DNA from: an uncultured Ruminococcus sp.
GTDB lineage: Bacteria > Bacillota > Clostridia > Oscillospirales > Ruminococcaceae
Assembly: GCA_947174965.1 (NCBI GenBank)
Contig: CAMWKY010000007.1
Coordinates: 1-19,415 of the forward strand
Direction of reading: 5' to 3'
DNA length: 19,415 bases
Below the pieces are notes generated by a model. The model made no database searches and was not told the origin of the DNA. It saw only the letters and a list, made by a program, of their open reading frames with translations. The first letter of the stretch is position 1; each line of letters begins with the position of its first letter. The translations under genes and the position numbers were made by a program. This document shows, piece after piece, positions 1 to 7,249 of the stretch.

Positions 1-22
1 GACTTTTACACCGTTTCAACAA

Positions 23-40
23 AATATTTCAAAAAATATT
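23..40. repeat. AT-only inverted repeat upstream of the SRP RNA promoter
   Basis: AATATTT (23-29) and AAATATT (34-40) form a 7-bp dyad around CAAA, ending 10 bp before the -35 box. The stretch is A/T rich like an UP element that could boost the SRP RNA promoter. There is no T-tract, so it is not a convincing terminator for an upstream gene. The dyad may be chance in AT-rich DNA. Confidence 0.3.
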
Positions 41-50
41 AAAATAACTC

Positions 51-79
51 TTGACAAATCGATTTAAGTGTGATATAAT
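51..79 (+). promoter_or_regulatory. Sigma-A promoter for the SRP RNA
   Basis: A perfect -35 TTGACA (51-56) and a perfect -10 TATAAT (74-79) are separated by 17 bp, and TG at 71-72 gives an extended -10. The predicted start is near 86, about 10 nt before the first base of the RNA's closing stem. This is the strongest promoter in the window, as expected for an abundant stable RNA. No separate dnaX promoter was seen, so dnaX-ybaB-recR may partly depend on read-through from here. Confidence 0.9.
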
Positions 80-95
80 AATTATGTTGTAAGTG

Positions 96-223
96 ATTTC
101 GGAATATAGATGTGCGGGTCCTGTGCAACAGGATACCGTGAACCATGTCAGGTGGGAAACCAAGCAGCATTAAGCGGACTTTCTTGTGTGCCGCAGCAAA
201 CCTGCACATCTATGTTCCGAAAT
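96..223 (+). ncRNA. ffs: Signal recognition particle RNA, small bacterial type (4.5S/scRNA)
   Basis: This RNA binds Ffh (SRP54) and targets membrane and secreted proteins to the translocon. The ends close in a long stem: 96-119 pairs with 200-223 with only two G-U wobbles. The conserved helix-8 core is present: GTCAGGT (147-153), a GNRA tetraloop GAAA (156-159), then AAGCAGC (162-168). The two pairs closing the loop are G154-C161 and G155-C160, whereas E. coli has C-G pairs and a GGAA loop, so both sides changed together. At about 128 nt it has no room for a Bacillus-style Alu domain. Its place directly before dnaX matches the scr-dnaX-yaaK-recR order of Bacillus. Mature ends are inferred from the stem and promoter only. 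Confidence 0.92.
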
Positions 224-228
224 TTTTT
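200..228 (+). terminator. Likely 3' end of SRP RNA: closing stem plus U tract
   Basis: The 3' arm of the SRP RNA closing stem (200-223) runs directly into six T residues (223-228). The RNA's own terminal helix could therefore act as an intrinsic terminator, probably leaky, with dnaX starting about 30 nt further on. Confidence 0.5.
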
Positions 229-257
229 GGCGAAATTCGTTGAAAAGGGTGATGATG

Positions 258-1853
258 ATGTATAAGGCTTTGTATAGAAAATGGCGACCGCTTACGTTCG
301 ACGACGTTATTTCTCAAAATCATATCACTGATACTATCAAAAATCAGATTAAAAACGAAAAAACAGCCCATGCTTATCTTTTTACCGGCTCAAGAGGTAC
401 GGGAAAAACGACCTGCGCAAGAATTTTTGCAAAAGCTGTAAACTGCCCGAACATGAAAGACGGCAACCCATGTCTTGAGTGTGATATTTGCAGAGAAGCG
501 GACGAAAATTCACTTACAGATATTGTGGAGATTGACGCAGCTTCAAACAACGGTGTTGAGGATATACGTGATTTGCGTGAGGGTGCTGTTTATTCGCCTG
601 AAAGATGCAGATACAAGATTTATATTGTTGACGAGGTGCATATGCTTTCCGTTTCGGCATTTAATGCACTGCTGAAAATCATGGAAGAACCGCCACCGTA
701 TGTCAAGTTTATACTTGCCACAACAGAGATTCACAAAGTCCCTGCAACTGTTGCATCACGCTGTCAGCGGTACGATTTCAGACGTATCAGGCAGAACGAC
801 ATTGCGGACAGGCTTTCATATATAGCGGAGCAGGAACATATTGAACTTACAAAAGACGGTGCTTTCCTCATTGCAAAGCTTGCGGACGGCGGTATGCGTG
901 ATGCTGTTTCACTTCTTGACCAGTGTTCAGTGTGTGCGGACAGAATTGATGCAGAGACAGTCTCTCAAACGGCAGGTATCGCAGGAAATGACTTTCTGTA
1001 TGATATACTTGAAGCTGTTGCTGATTCAGATGCTCCGAAAGCTGTCGCAGTTACGGCAAAGCTGTATGATATGTCAAAAGAACTTACACGCCTTTGTGAC
1101 GAACTTATCATGCAGTTGAGAAACATCATGCTTATAAAAGCATCTCCCACAAATGCGGACAGTATCATAACAGTTATGCCTGATGATATGGCAAGACTTA
1201 AAGTAATTGCCGATAAATCGGGGCTTGACAAGATAATGCAGTGGCTTGCGCAGTTTCAGAACTGCCGTGAACGCATGGCAAGAGTAATGAACAAGCGTGT
1301 TGAATTTGAGATGAATCTTATAAAAATATGTTCAGATATTAAAGAAAATTCCGTTCAGACTATTGACAATTCTGAAATTTATGATAAAATAAAGAAGTTG
1401 GAGAATAAAATCAATTCAGGATATATCCCGAAAGAAAAAGAATTCCTTACGGCTACAGCTCCGAACACAGATAATCAGCCTTTGCCGAATGTGAATGTTG
1501 ACATTAAAAACATCAACCCTGATGAGTGGACACCATGTTCACGCTGGAATGAAATAATGCAGGTTTTCAGCGATATAAACGGAGCTTATGCAGGCTGTAT
1601 GAACGGCTCAACGGCATCAACAAACGGAAATGTACTCTGTATTTTCACTCCGAACAGATTCGCTATAGATTTTCTGAAAAAAAGCAGGGAAAATGCAATT
1701 GCTTTAAGCAAGGCAGTCTATACTGTTTTAGGACAGAAATACAGTATCACGGCACGCTGTACAACTACTGTTGAGGAAACAAAGGCAAAGGCAGAACAGT
1801 TTCTGAAAAAGGCAATTAACAGCGGTATCGAAACAGCTGTTGAGAATAATTAA
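258..1853 (+). CDS. dnaX: DNA polymerase III subunit gamma/tau
   Basis: Clamp-loader ATPase of the replicative polymerase, acting with delta and delta' to load the beta sliding clamp at the fork. The 531-residue product opens with the family signature YKALYRKWRP, then Walker A GSRGTGKT (44-51), the zinc-site cysteines C63, C72, C75 and C78, Walker B VDEVH (124-128) and the SRC motif with arginine finger R168 (167-169). The C-terminal third is divergent and matches the tau-specific, DnaB/polymerase-binding part. Three consecutive in-frame ATGs occur at 252, 255 and 258; the last is chosen because AAAAGGG (243-249) lies 8 nt upstream of it. A longer GTG-initiated ORF from 186 would overlap the SRP RNA and is unlikely. 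No slippery site in the correct phase for a programmed gamma frameshift was seen. Confidence 0.95.
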   Translation: MYKALYRKWRPLTFDDVISQNHITDTIKNQIKNEKTAHAYLFTGSRGTGKTTCARIFAKAVNCPNMKDGNPCLECDICREADENSLTDIVEIDAASNNGVEDIRDLREGAVYSPERCRYKIYIVDEVHMLSVSAFNALLKIMEEPPPYVKFILATTEIHKVPATVASRCQRYDFRRIRQNDIADRLSYIAEQEHIELTKDGAFLIAKLADGGMRDAVSLLDQCSVCADRIDAETVSQTAGIAGNDFLYDILEAVADSDAPKAVAVTAKLYDMSKELTRLCDELIMQLRNIMLIKASPTNADSIITVMPDDMARLKVIADKSGLDKIMQWLAQFQNCRERMARVMNKRVEFEMNLIKICSDIKENSVQTIDNSEIYDKIKKLENKINSGYIPKEKEFLTATAPNTDNQPLPNVNVDIKNINPDEWTPCSRWNEIMQVFSDINGAYAGCMNGSTASTNGNVLCIFTPNRFAIDFLKKSRENAIALSKAVYTVLGQKYSITARCTTTVEETKAKAEQFLKKAINSGIETAVENN

Positions 1854-1888
1854 TCATAATTACTAATTCATAAAGGAGATTTGTTAAA

Positions 1889-2233
1889 ATGAAAGCAAGA
1901 ATACCAAAAGGCGCAGGCGGTGCGCAGAATATGGGTCAGGTTATCAAGAAGGCACAGAAAATGCAGGAGCAGATTACAGAACTTCAGGACCAGATTGAAG
2001 CTCGTGATTTTTCAGCTACAGCAGGTGGCGGAGCAGTTTCAGTTGTCCTCACTGGCAAAAAGACTGTAAAATCTCTATCTATCAAGCCAGAAGTTGTTGA
2101 CCCTGATGATATTGAAATGCTTCAGGATTTGATTATCAGCGCAGTTAATGAGGCTATCAACAATATTGAAGCTGAAACAGAAGCTGAAATGGGCAAGATA
2201 ACTGGCGGAGTATCACTTCCGGGATTATTTTAA
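1889..2233 (+). CDS. ybaB: YbaB/EbfC family nucleoid-associated protein
   Basis: Small DNA-binding protein of the YbaB/EbfC family (B. subtilis YaaK), 114 residues, the normal size. The N-terminus is Gly/Ala rich and basic, followed by a helix QVIKKAQKMQEQITELQDQI, then the typical GGGAVSVVLTGKKTVKSLSI core and a hydrophobic C-terminal helix. It binds DNA as a dimer; the cellular role is only loosely defined, with proposed links to recombination and repair through its constant linkage to recR. AAAGGAG (1873-1879) precedes the ATG. The stop codon overlaps the recR start by one base (TAATG), indicating translational coupling. Confidence 0.92.
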   Translation: MKARIPKGAGGAQNMGQVIKKAQKMQEQITELQDQIEARDFSATAGGGAVSVVLTGKKTVKSLSIKPEVVDPDDIEMLQDLIISAVNEAINNIEAETEAEMGKITGGVSLPGLF

Positions 2234-2835
2234 TGGCTGACCATAATGCACTCCCGCTTGTGATACTTGCGGAGAAGTTCGCATCTCTGCCCGGAATAGG
2301 CATGAAAACCGCACAGCGACTTGCATATCATGTCATGTCAATGAACACGAACGAAGTCGAGGAATTTTCAAAGGCTCTTGTTGATGCAAAAAAAAATGTG
2401 AGATGCTGTTCTGTATGCCAGAATCTCACGGAGCGCAATATTTGCCCTATTTGCAGTGATGCCGAACGCAAAGCCAATATTATATGCGTTGTCGAAAGTC
2501 CGAAAGACGTTACGGCATTTGAGCGTACAAAAGAATATGGCGGTTTATACCATGTTCTGCATGGACTTATATCGCCTATGGACAATATAACACCCGATAA
2601 ACTGCGTATCAGGGAACTGCTTTCAAGAGTACAGCAAGGCGGTGTTGACGAAGTTATTATGGCAACGAATCCGACTGTTGAGGGTGATGCAACTGCGCTG
2701 TATATCGCAGGACTGCTTAAACCTATCGGCATAAAGGTTTCACGTCTTGCATTTGGTCTGCCTGTCGGTGCTATGCTTGAATATGCGGACGAAGTAACAC
2801 TGTTCAAGGCTCTTGAGAACAGAAATATTATTTAG
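2233..2835 (+). CDS. recR: Recombination mediator protein RecR
   Basis: RecR acts with RecO (and RecF) to load RecA on gapped, SSB-coated DNA. The 200-residue length is standard. In order are seen a helix-hairpin-helix (LPGIGMKTAQRLA, about 19-31), a four-cysteine zinc site (C58/C59, C62, C71, C74) and a Toprim domain from about 83, with E88 in the VVESPKD strand, GGLYHVLHG (103-111) and GDATALYIAG (151-160). It follows ybaB by a one-base overlap and ends the dnaX operon 35 bp before a strong hairpin. Confidence 0.95.
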   Translation: MADHNALPLVILAEKFASLPGIGMKTAQRLAYHVMSMNTNEVEEFSKALVDAKKNVRCCSVCQNLTERNICPICSDAERKANIICVVESPKDVTAFERTKEYGGLYHVLHGLISPMDNITPDKLRIRELLSRVQQGGVDEVIMATNPTVEGDATALYIAGLLKPIGIKVSRLAFGLPVGAMLEYADEVTLFKALENRNII

Positions 2836-2870
2836 ACATCTACTTATTAACTCTTTTTAATATTCATAGG

Positions 2871-2895
2871 AAAAGCTCCAATTCGGGAGCTTTTT
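2871..2895. terminator. Bidirectional intrinsic terminator between recR and the ABC exporter operon
   Basis: A 9-bp perfect stem, AAAAGCTCC (2871-2879) with GGAGCTTTT (2886-2894), closes a 6-nt loop and is followed by T on the plus strand; the A-run gives a T-tract on the minus strand. It lies in the convergent gap and abuts the stop codon of the minus-strand ATPase gene, so it can serve both operons. Confidence 0.85.
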
Positions 2896-3633
2896 CTACT
2901 TTTTATTGAGAAATTCAGCATATTTGTCGCATATTTCTTTCGTCTCACCAAAATCAATCTGTTTTCCTTTTTCAATCCAGAGGACTTTTGTTGCCATACG
3001 TCTTATTTGTGCGAGCGAATGCGATACAAGCAGAGTTGTCGCACCACCTTTTATAATCTCCAGCATCTTTTTTTCACTCTTTTGACGAAATGCGCCGTCC
3101 CCGACCGACAAAACTTCATCAAGAATAAGTATTTCAGGCTTCACAAGACAAGCTATTGAAAATGCAAGTCGTGACTTCATACCAGACGACAAGTGCGCAA
3201 ACTTTCTGTCCTCAAACTCTTTCAGTTCGGCAAAGTCTATGATGCTTTCATAGGTCTGATTCATGAAATCACGTGTATATCCTAACATTGCGCCACGCAG
3301 GAACGTATTTTCTTTTACAGTAAGTTCACCGTCAAATCCCGTGCCTAATTCAAGGAGTGACGCTATACTTCCACGCACTGCCATAGTTCCCTTTGTCGGA
3401 CGCATTATGCCTGAAATCACCTTGCAAAGCGTGGACTTGCCTGCACCGTTCGTCCCGATAATACCCAACAATTCGCCCTCATCAATCGAAAACGATATGT
3501 CATTGAGTGCCTGAAATTCTTTCTGCTTGTAAGTGCCTTTGATTTTCTGTATGATAATATCTTTCAAGCCGACGTTTGAGAAGTCTCCTACAATATACGA
3601 CACGGAAACGTCATTCAGTTCAATTTTTTTCAC
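2896..3633 (-). CDS. ABC transporter ATP-binding protein, polysaccharide/teichoic acid export (TagH/Wzt family)
   Basis: Nucleotide-binding subunit that powers export of an undecaprenyl-linked surface polymer across the membrane with the permease encoded just upstream. The 245 residues include the short Wzt/TagH-type lead-in, Walker A GTNGAGKST (60-68), Q-loop region near 105-112, signature LSSGM (148-152), Walker B ILILDE (168-173) and the switch histidine H205. It ends after the ATPase core, so there is no C-terminal carbohydrate-binding domain as in E. coli O9a Wzt and no TagH-type C-terminal extension. The start is GTG at 3633, with a G-rich ribosome site AAGGGGGG; an overlapping ATG is out of frame and stops at once. 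It begins 15 nt after the permease stop. Confidence 0.9.
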   Translation of the reverse strand: MKKIELNDVSVSYIVGDFSNVGLKDIIIQKIKGTYKQKEFQALNDISFSIDEGELLGIIGTNGAGKSTLCKVISGIMRPTKGTMAVRGSIASLLELGTGFDGELTVKENTFLRGAMLGYTRDFMNQTYESIIDFAELKEFEDRKFAHLSSGMKSRLAFSIACLVKPEILILDEVLSVGDGAFRQKSEKKMLEIIKGGATTLLVSHSLAQIRRMATKVLWIEKGKQIDFGETKEICDKYAEFLNKK

Positions 3634-3648
3634 ATTGCACCCCCCTTG

Positions 3649-4428
3649 TCACATATAGTACATGAATTTATAGTTATACTTTCTGTATATCAATGCGCCC
3701 ACTGTCAAAGCAATAACGGCATACACAAGGCAAAGTGCGTGTACTTTCCAGTTTGGTATGATGCCATAAATGACAATCTGCCTGAAATACGTTATATAGG
3801 TGTAAAGCGGATTGAGATAGAAAAGCTTCTGAACTTGCGGAGAATATGTGTCGGTGTAGTAGAAGATTGCAGACATATACATCAGCATAAGCGTAAATAT
3901 ATCGTATAAGTACTGAATATCCTTGAAAAGAACGAACAGTGCCGAAAGAATAAATCCGCACCCGATATTGAACAAGATAAGGCACACAATCGGATATATC
4001 AGCATGAAAAAGCTGAAATGAAAGTCTATGCCGTCCACAAGGGCAAACAGAAAGAAGATTATCAGCGTAAGAACGTAGTTTATTACAGATGCGACATTTT
4101 TCGACAGCAGGAACATATATTTCGGCAGATTTATTTTTGTGATGATGTTTGCATTCTGCATAAGCGAGTGCATACCGCCTGTTGTGGAATCCTTGAAAAA
4201 TGCGTAGGTGAGATTTCCGGCGAACAGATATATTGTGTAGTGCGGTTTGTCCCTGCCGAAAAAGTGGGTAAATACGATACTCATTACAAGCAACTGCATC
4301 ATTGGCGAGACGAGACTCCAGAGCATACCTAATATAGTACGCTTGTATTTTTTCTTGAAATCACGCTTAACAAGCTCCTCAAAAAGAAATCTGTATTTTT
4401 TCATGCGGTTGAATATATTTTCAGTCAT
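3649..4428 (-). CDS. ABC-2 type permease for polysaccharide/teichoic acid export (TagG/Wzm family)
   Basis: Membrane subunit partnered with the ATPase encoded next. The 259-residue product has an amphipathic N-terminus with basic KRDFKKKYKRT (21-31), followed directly by LGMLWSLVSPMMQLLVM, the hallmark of Wzm/TagG permeases. About six membrane spans are visible (near 35-55, 65-80, 111-132, 139-165, 175-192, 231-248), with the usual NPLYTYITYFRQ motif (206-217) before the last span. The ATG at 4428 is preferred over a Met 30 nt upstream because AGGAG lies 6 nt before it. It overlaps the end of the preceding transferase gene by 8 nt. Confidence 0.9.
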   Translation of the reverse strand: MTENIFNRMKKYRFLFEELVKRDFKKKYKRTILGMLWSLVSPMMQLLVMSIVFTHFFGRDKPHYTIYLFAGNLTYAFFKDSTTGGMHSLMQNANIITKINLPKYMFLLSKNVASVINYVLTLIIFFLFALVDGIDFHFSFFMLIYPIVCLILFNIGCGFILSALFVLFKDIQYLYDIFTLMLMYMSAIFYYTDTYSPQVQKLFYLNPLYTYITYFRQIVIYGIIPNWKVHALCLVYAVIALTVGALIYRKYNYKFMYYM

Positions 4429-6160
4429 GATTTTCTCCTGTAATAATTTCATGCTCATTCTGTATAACTCTCATCTGCGCCCCGACTGTTTCATAGCTGT
4501 AGTCACGGCTCACAACGTTCATATCAAGAAGACGGAGTGAGAGATGACGAGGGTCGTTTGTGCCTGTTTTCAGATGTTTCCGCTTGTATACGTGGGAAAA
4601 CCTGAAGCTGATTTTGATTTTGCCGTCTGATGCAATGTACTCTTTCGGAACTTCAAAGACAAGATAATCATTTTTCGGACGAAAAATTTCACGTGCAAGA
4701 ACTTTGTGACCATTGACGTACACCTTCAGGAAAAATTTATATTGTTTGTAATATATATATGGCTCATAGTGAATCTGTACAGCAAGATTTTTGTCATATG
4801 ACGGCATAACAAAGCTGATGTAAGCTTTTTTACGTACAATCCATCTGCCCTCTGGTGAGGGATATTCAATGCCGAAAGTCTCAATATCGGGGCATCTTGC
4901 AAAATCCGTGAAGCCTTTATTGATGTGATACAGAACTTTTGTTTCGTCTTTCATGCTGACAAGATAATCATAGAATCGCTCACAGAAATTTCCGTTGTAG
5001 TAGAAAAACTTGTCACGCTTTGTTTTTTCGTCTGCGGTAAGTCTGAATCCGTTGTTGAAGTAACAGCGCAGTTTGTCAACACAGTCTTCAACGGTATCAA
5101 CGATATTGAAGATGTAGTCTTTTTTGTTGCTGTAAGGGTCGGCAAGGTCGGTTTTGTGGTTGTATTTCAGGCAGTCTTCATTGTCGGGGATATTGAGGAA
5201 GATTGACGGCTTGTGCTGAAACCACATCTCAAAGCACATTGAAGAATAGTCCGTTATCAGTATGGAAGATGTGTGCTTTGCTTCGGCAATTTCGTCATCA
5301 CTCAATATCTGCACATTCTCAAGCAGTCCGTTTCCGCAGACCTGCAATACACTGTGATGCAGAGCGATTTTTAGGGTGTAGCCGTTTTCTTTTACAAGTC
5401 TCTGAAATTCAGGATTTTCAAGAAGTTCTGAAATCGTTCGCACATAGACAGTATTTTTCAGTTCATTTTCAGGGATATTTTTCAGGTATCGCCTGTGCGT
5501 GAAGTATATGAAGATACTTTTCCCGAACTCTGCATTTTCGGAGCTTAACAAATCCCACCTGAACAGACCGTTTTTCACCAGATTATCTTCCGTATAGCAC
5601 GCACGTTCCATAAATATTTTCTTTTCAAAGTCGTTGCTTATCATAATCTTGTCAAAAAGGAAAGCACTGTAAGACGACTGTGAAATAAAATCGTCCTTGA
5701 AAAAGTTTATGCCGTGCTGTGTGAAGATTGAGTACACATATGGACTTCTTTTTACAGCTTCTGTGATGCCGATACGTAGGGAATGGAGTACCTGAAATCC
5801 ACCGCAGATAAACTTTGTTGTTTTGAATAAGTCACGCATGAAAAAAGCGAACTCAACAATATTATCTGCCGAATACGGAATAATATTATCCCCGAACTGC
5901 TTTTTTATTTCAGGATAAGCACTGCAATCCCTGTTGATGATATAATAAGGCTCAAAGGGGTGATTTTTGTGTGCATAGAGGTACTTGAACAGCTCAAATT
6001 CGTCCTGCGGAGAGGTATCGGCTTCTACAATAAAATCACAGCAGATAACCTTGTTGCGTACGGTCTGTAGGGTCATGGATTTGTAAATTGCGTGGGCAAT
6101 GTATCTTCTGAAAACGCTGTCTCTGATAGTGTTTATGGTGTTTTTGATTTTTCCGAACAT
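4421..6160 (-). CDS. CDP-glycerol glycerophosphotransferase family protein (TagB/TagF-like)
   Basis: First gene of the exporter operon, 579 residues. The central part carries the features of the family that polymerises or primes teichoic acid from CDP-glycerol (or related CDP-alditols): FTQHGINFF (146-154), YFTHRRY (219-225), ALHHS (266-270) and ILITDYSSMCFEMWFQHKP (300-318). The region after about residue 410 looks like an extra beta-rich domain and lacks these motifs; its role is unknown. No signal peptide is seen, so it is likely cytoplasmic and membrane-associated. AAAGGA precedes the ATG by 8-9 nt. Immediate coupling to a TagGH-type exporter supports synthesis and export of a glycerol-phosphate-type polymer, though the exact donor (CDP-glycerol or CDP-ribitol) cannot be told. 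Confidence 0.82.
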   Translation of the reverse strand: MFGKIKNTINTIRDSVFRRYIAHAIYKSMTLQTVRNKVICCDFIVEADTSPQDEFELFKYLYAHKNHPFEPYYIINRDCSAYPEIKKQFGDNIIPYSADNIVEFAFFMRDLFKTTKFICGGFQVLHSLRIGITEAVKRSPYVYSIFTQHGINFFKDDFISQSSYSAFLFDKIMISNDFEKKIFMERACYTEDNLVKNGLFRWDLLSSENAEFGKSIFIYFTHRRYLKNIPENELKNTVYVRTISELLENPEFQRLVKENGYTLKIALHHSVLQVCGNGLLENVQILSDDEIAEAKHTSSILITDYSSMCFEMWFQHKPSIFLNIPDNEDCLKYNHKTDLADPYSNKKDYIFNIVDTVEDCVDKLRCYFNNGFRLTADEKTKRDKFFYYNGNFCERFYDYLVSMKDETKVLYHINKGFTDFARCPDIETFGIEYPSPEGRWIVRKKAYISFVMPSYDKNLAVQIHYEPYIYYKQYKFFLKVYVNGHKVLAREIFRPKNDYLVFEVPKEYIASDGKIKISFRFSHVYKRKHLKTGTNDPRHLSLRLLDMNVVSRDYSYETVGAQMRVIQNEHEIITGENHD

Positions 6161-6194
6161 CTGGAAAGTCCTTTCTTCTGATAGTTTTTACTAT

Positions 6195-6223
6195 ATTTTA
6201 CCATTATATCAGCATTTTGTCAA
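6195..6223 (-). promoter_or_regulatory. Sigma-A promoter for the surface-polymer export operon
   Basis: On the minus strand, -35 TTGACA (6223-6218) and -10 TAAAAT (6200-6195) are spaced by 17 bp, with an extended-10 TGG immediately before. The start would be near 6188, giving a leader of about 28 nt before the ATG at 6160. An alternative TATAAT lies inside the spacer but only 9 bp from the -35. Confidence 0.8.
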
Positions 6224-6257
6224 TAGTAAGGTGTGCGGAAGCATATAAGGGCGTATC

Positions 6258-6286
6258 AAAAAAACGGTCAGAACTGAATCCGACCG
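6258..6286 (-). terminator. Intrinsic terminator of secDF
   Basis: On the minus strand CGGTCGGA pairs with TCTGACCG (8 bp, one G-U) around a 6-nt loop and is followed by seven T residues (6264-6258). It starts 9 nt after the secF stop codon. Confidence 0.88.
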
Positions 6287-6295
6287 CTTGTATTA

Positions 6296-7249
6296 TTATT
6301 TGTCCTCTGATTTTTTGCTTTCCTTGCCTTTCCACCACGACCATGTTACCGGAGCAACAAAAAGTGATGAGTAAGTACCTGAAATCAAGCCGAAAATGAG
6401 TGGAACGGAGAAGCTAAGAAGTGAAGTATATCCGCTGACGAACACAACAACTGATACAACAATCATAGTGCCGATTGTTGTGATAGATGTTCTGATTGAA
6501 CGTTTGAGCGACTGCGAACAGCCCATATTTATAAGCTCATTCAGTGATGCATTAGGATAGAGATTTCTGTTTTCTCTGATTCTGTCGTAGATTACGATAG
6601 TGTTGTTGATTGAATATCCTAAAATTGTAAGGATTACAGCAACGATATTTGCGTTGAACTCAAAACCAAAGAGAATGGACGTTGCAAGCGCAGTTACAAG
6701 GTCATGACAGAGGGCGAATATTGAGCAGATACCAGCCGACCAGCCACCGATTTTATTGAATCGTACTGCAATATAGATGATTATAATGAAAGATGCAACG
6801 ACTATCGCAAGCAGGCATTTCAACAGAAATTCACGTCCTGATGCGGAGCTTACGTCATTGGAATCGAACAATTCAAGCTGATTATCGGGGAAAGCCTGAT
6901 TGAGTGCTTCTGTGAGTGCGAACTGTCGTTCAGCGTTAAGTCCTTCGTTTGATGTGAATGAGAGTGTAACCTGATTTGAGTCGGAATCAAGGCTATGACC
7001 TGTCCGCACGGTTACGGGAACACCCACAACACTTTCGGTTTCATTGTTGATTTTGTTCGTATCAATGTCGCCTGTATATGAGTATGTGAGGATTGTACCG
7101 CCCTTAAATTCGATTGCAAGATTTATTCCACGTATCACAATACCCACACAAAGTGCAATCACAACACATACAGCTATTGCAAGTATCGTCTTTTTCTTTG
7201 CGCAGAAATCATAGATTTTGCTTGTGTTAGGAGTAGTTTTTTTGCTCAT
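6296..7249 (-). CDS. secF: Protein translocase subunit SecF
   Basis: RND-family partner of SecD that uses ion-motive force to pull translocating proteins on the outside of the SecYEG channel. The 317 residues show the first span (about 20-40), the conserved IEFKGGT loop (46-52), a small extracytoplasmic domain, then five spans from about 143 containing GYSINNTIVIYDRIREN (211-227). In E. coli SecF this motif reads NDTIV, and its Asp (D213) lies on the proton path. Here the residue is Asn216 (codon AAC at 6604-6602), while the paired Arg, 34 residues later (R250), is kept. The ATG overlaps the secD stop as ATGA, with GGAGG 9 nt upstream. Confidence 0.95.
   Translation of the reverse strand: MSKKTTPNTSKIYDFCAKKKTILAIAVCVVIALCVGIVIRGINLAIEFKGGTILTYSYTGDIDTNKINNETESVVGVPVTVRTGHSLDSDSNQVTLSFTSNEGLNAERQFALTEALNQAFPDNQLELFDSNDVSSASGREFLLKCLLAIVVASFIIIIYIAVRFNKIGGWSAGICSIFALCHDLVTALATSILFGFEFNANIVAVILTILGYSINNTIVIYDRIRENRNLYPNASLNELINMGCSQSLKRSIRTSITTIGTMIVVSVVVFVSGYTSLLSFSVPLIFGLISGTYSSLFVAPVTWSWWKGKESKKSEDK

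Noticed and set aside
186..257. Upstream GTG-initiated extension of dnaX
   Set aside because: It overlaps the 3' arm of the SRP RNA and its terminator and lacks a ribosome site; the family N-terminus begins at the ATG at 258.
1678..1690. A7G run in dnaX as a programmed -1 frameshift site
   Set aside because: The zero frame reads AAA AAA AGC, so the heptamer is out of phase with the A-AAA-AAG type, and it lies near the C-terminus rather than at the gamma/tau boundary.
3646..4332. Open frames on the plus strand opposite the exporter permease
   Set aside because: They lie antisense to a well-supported membrane protein gene, have no ribosome sites and resemble no family.
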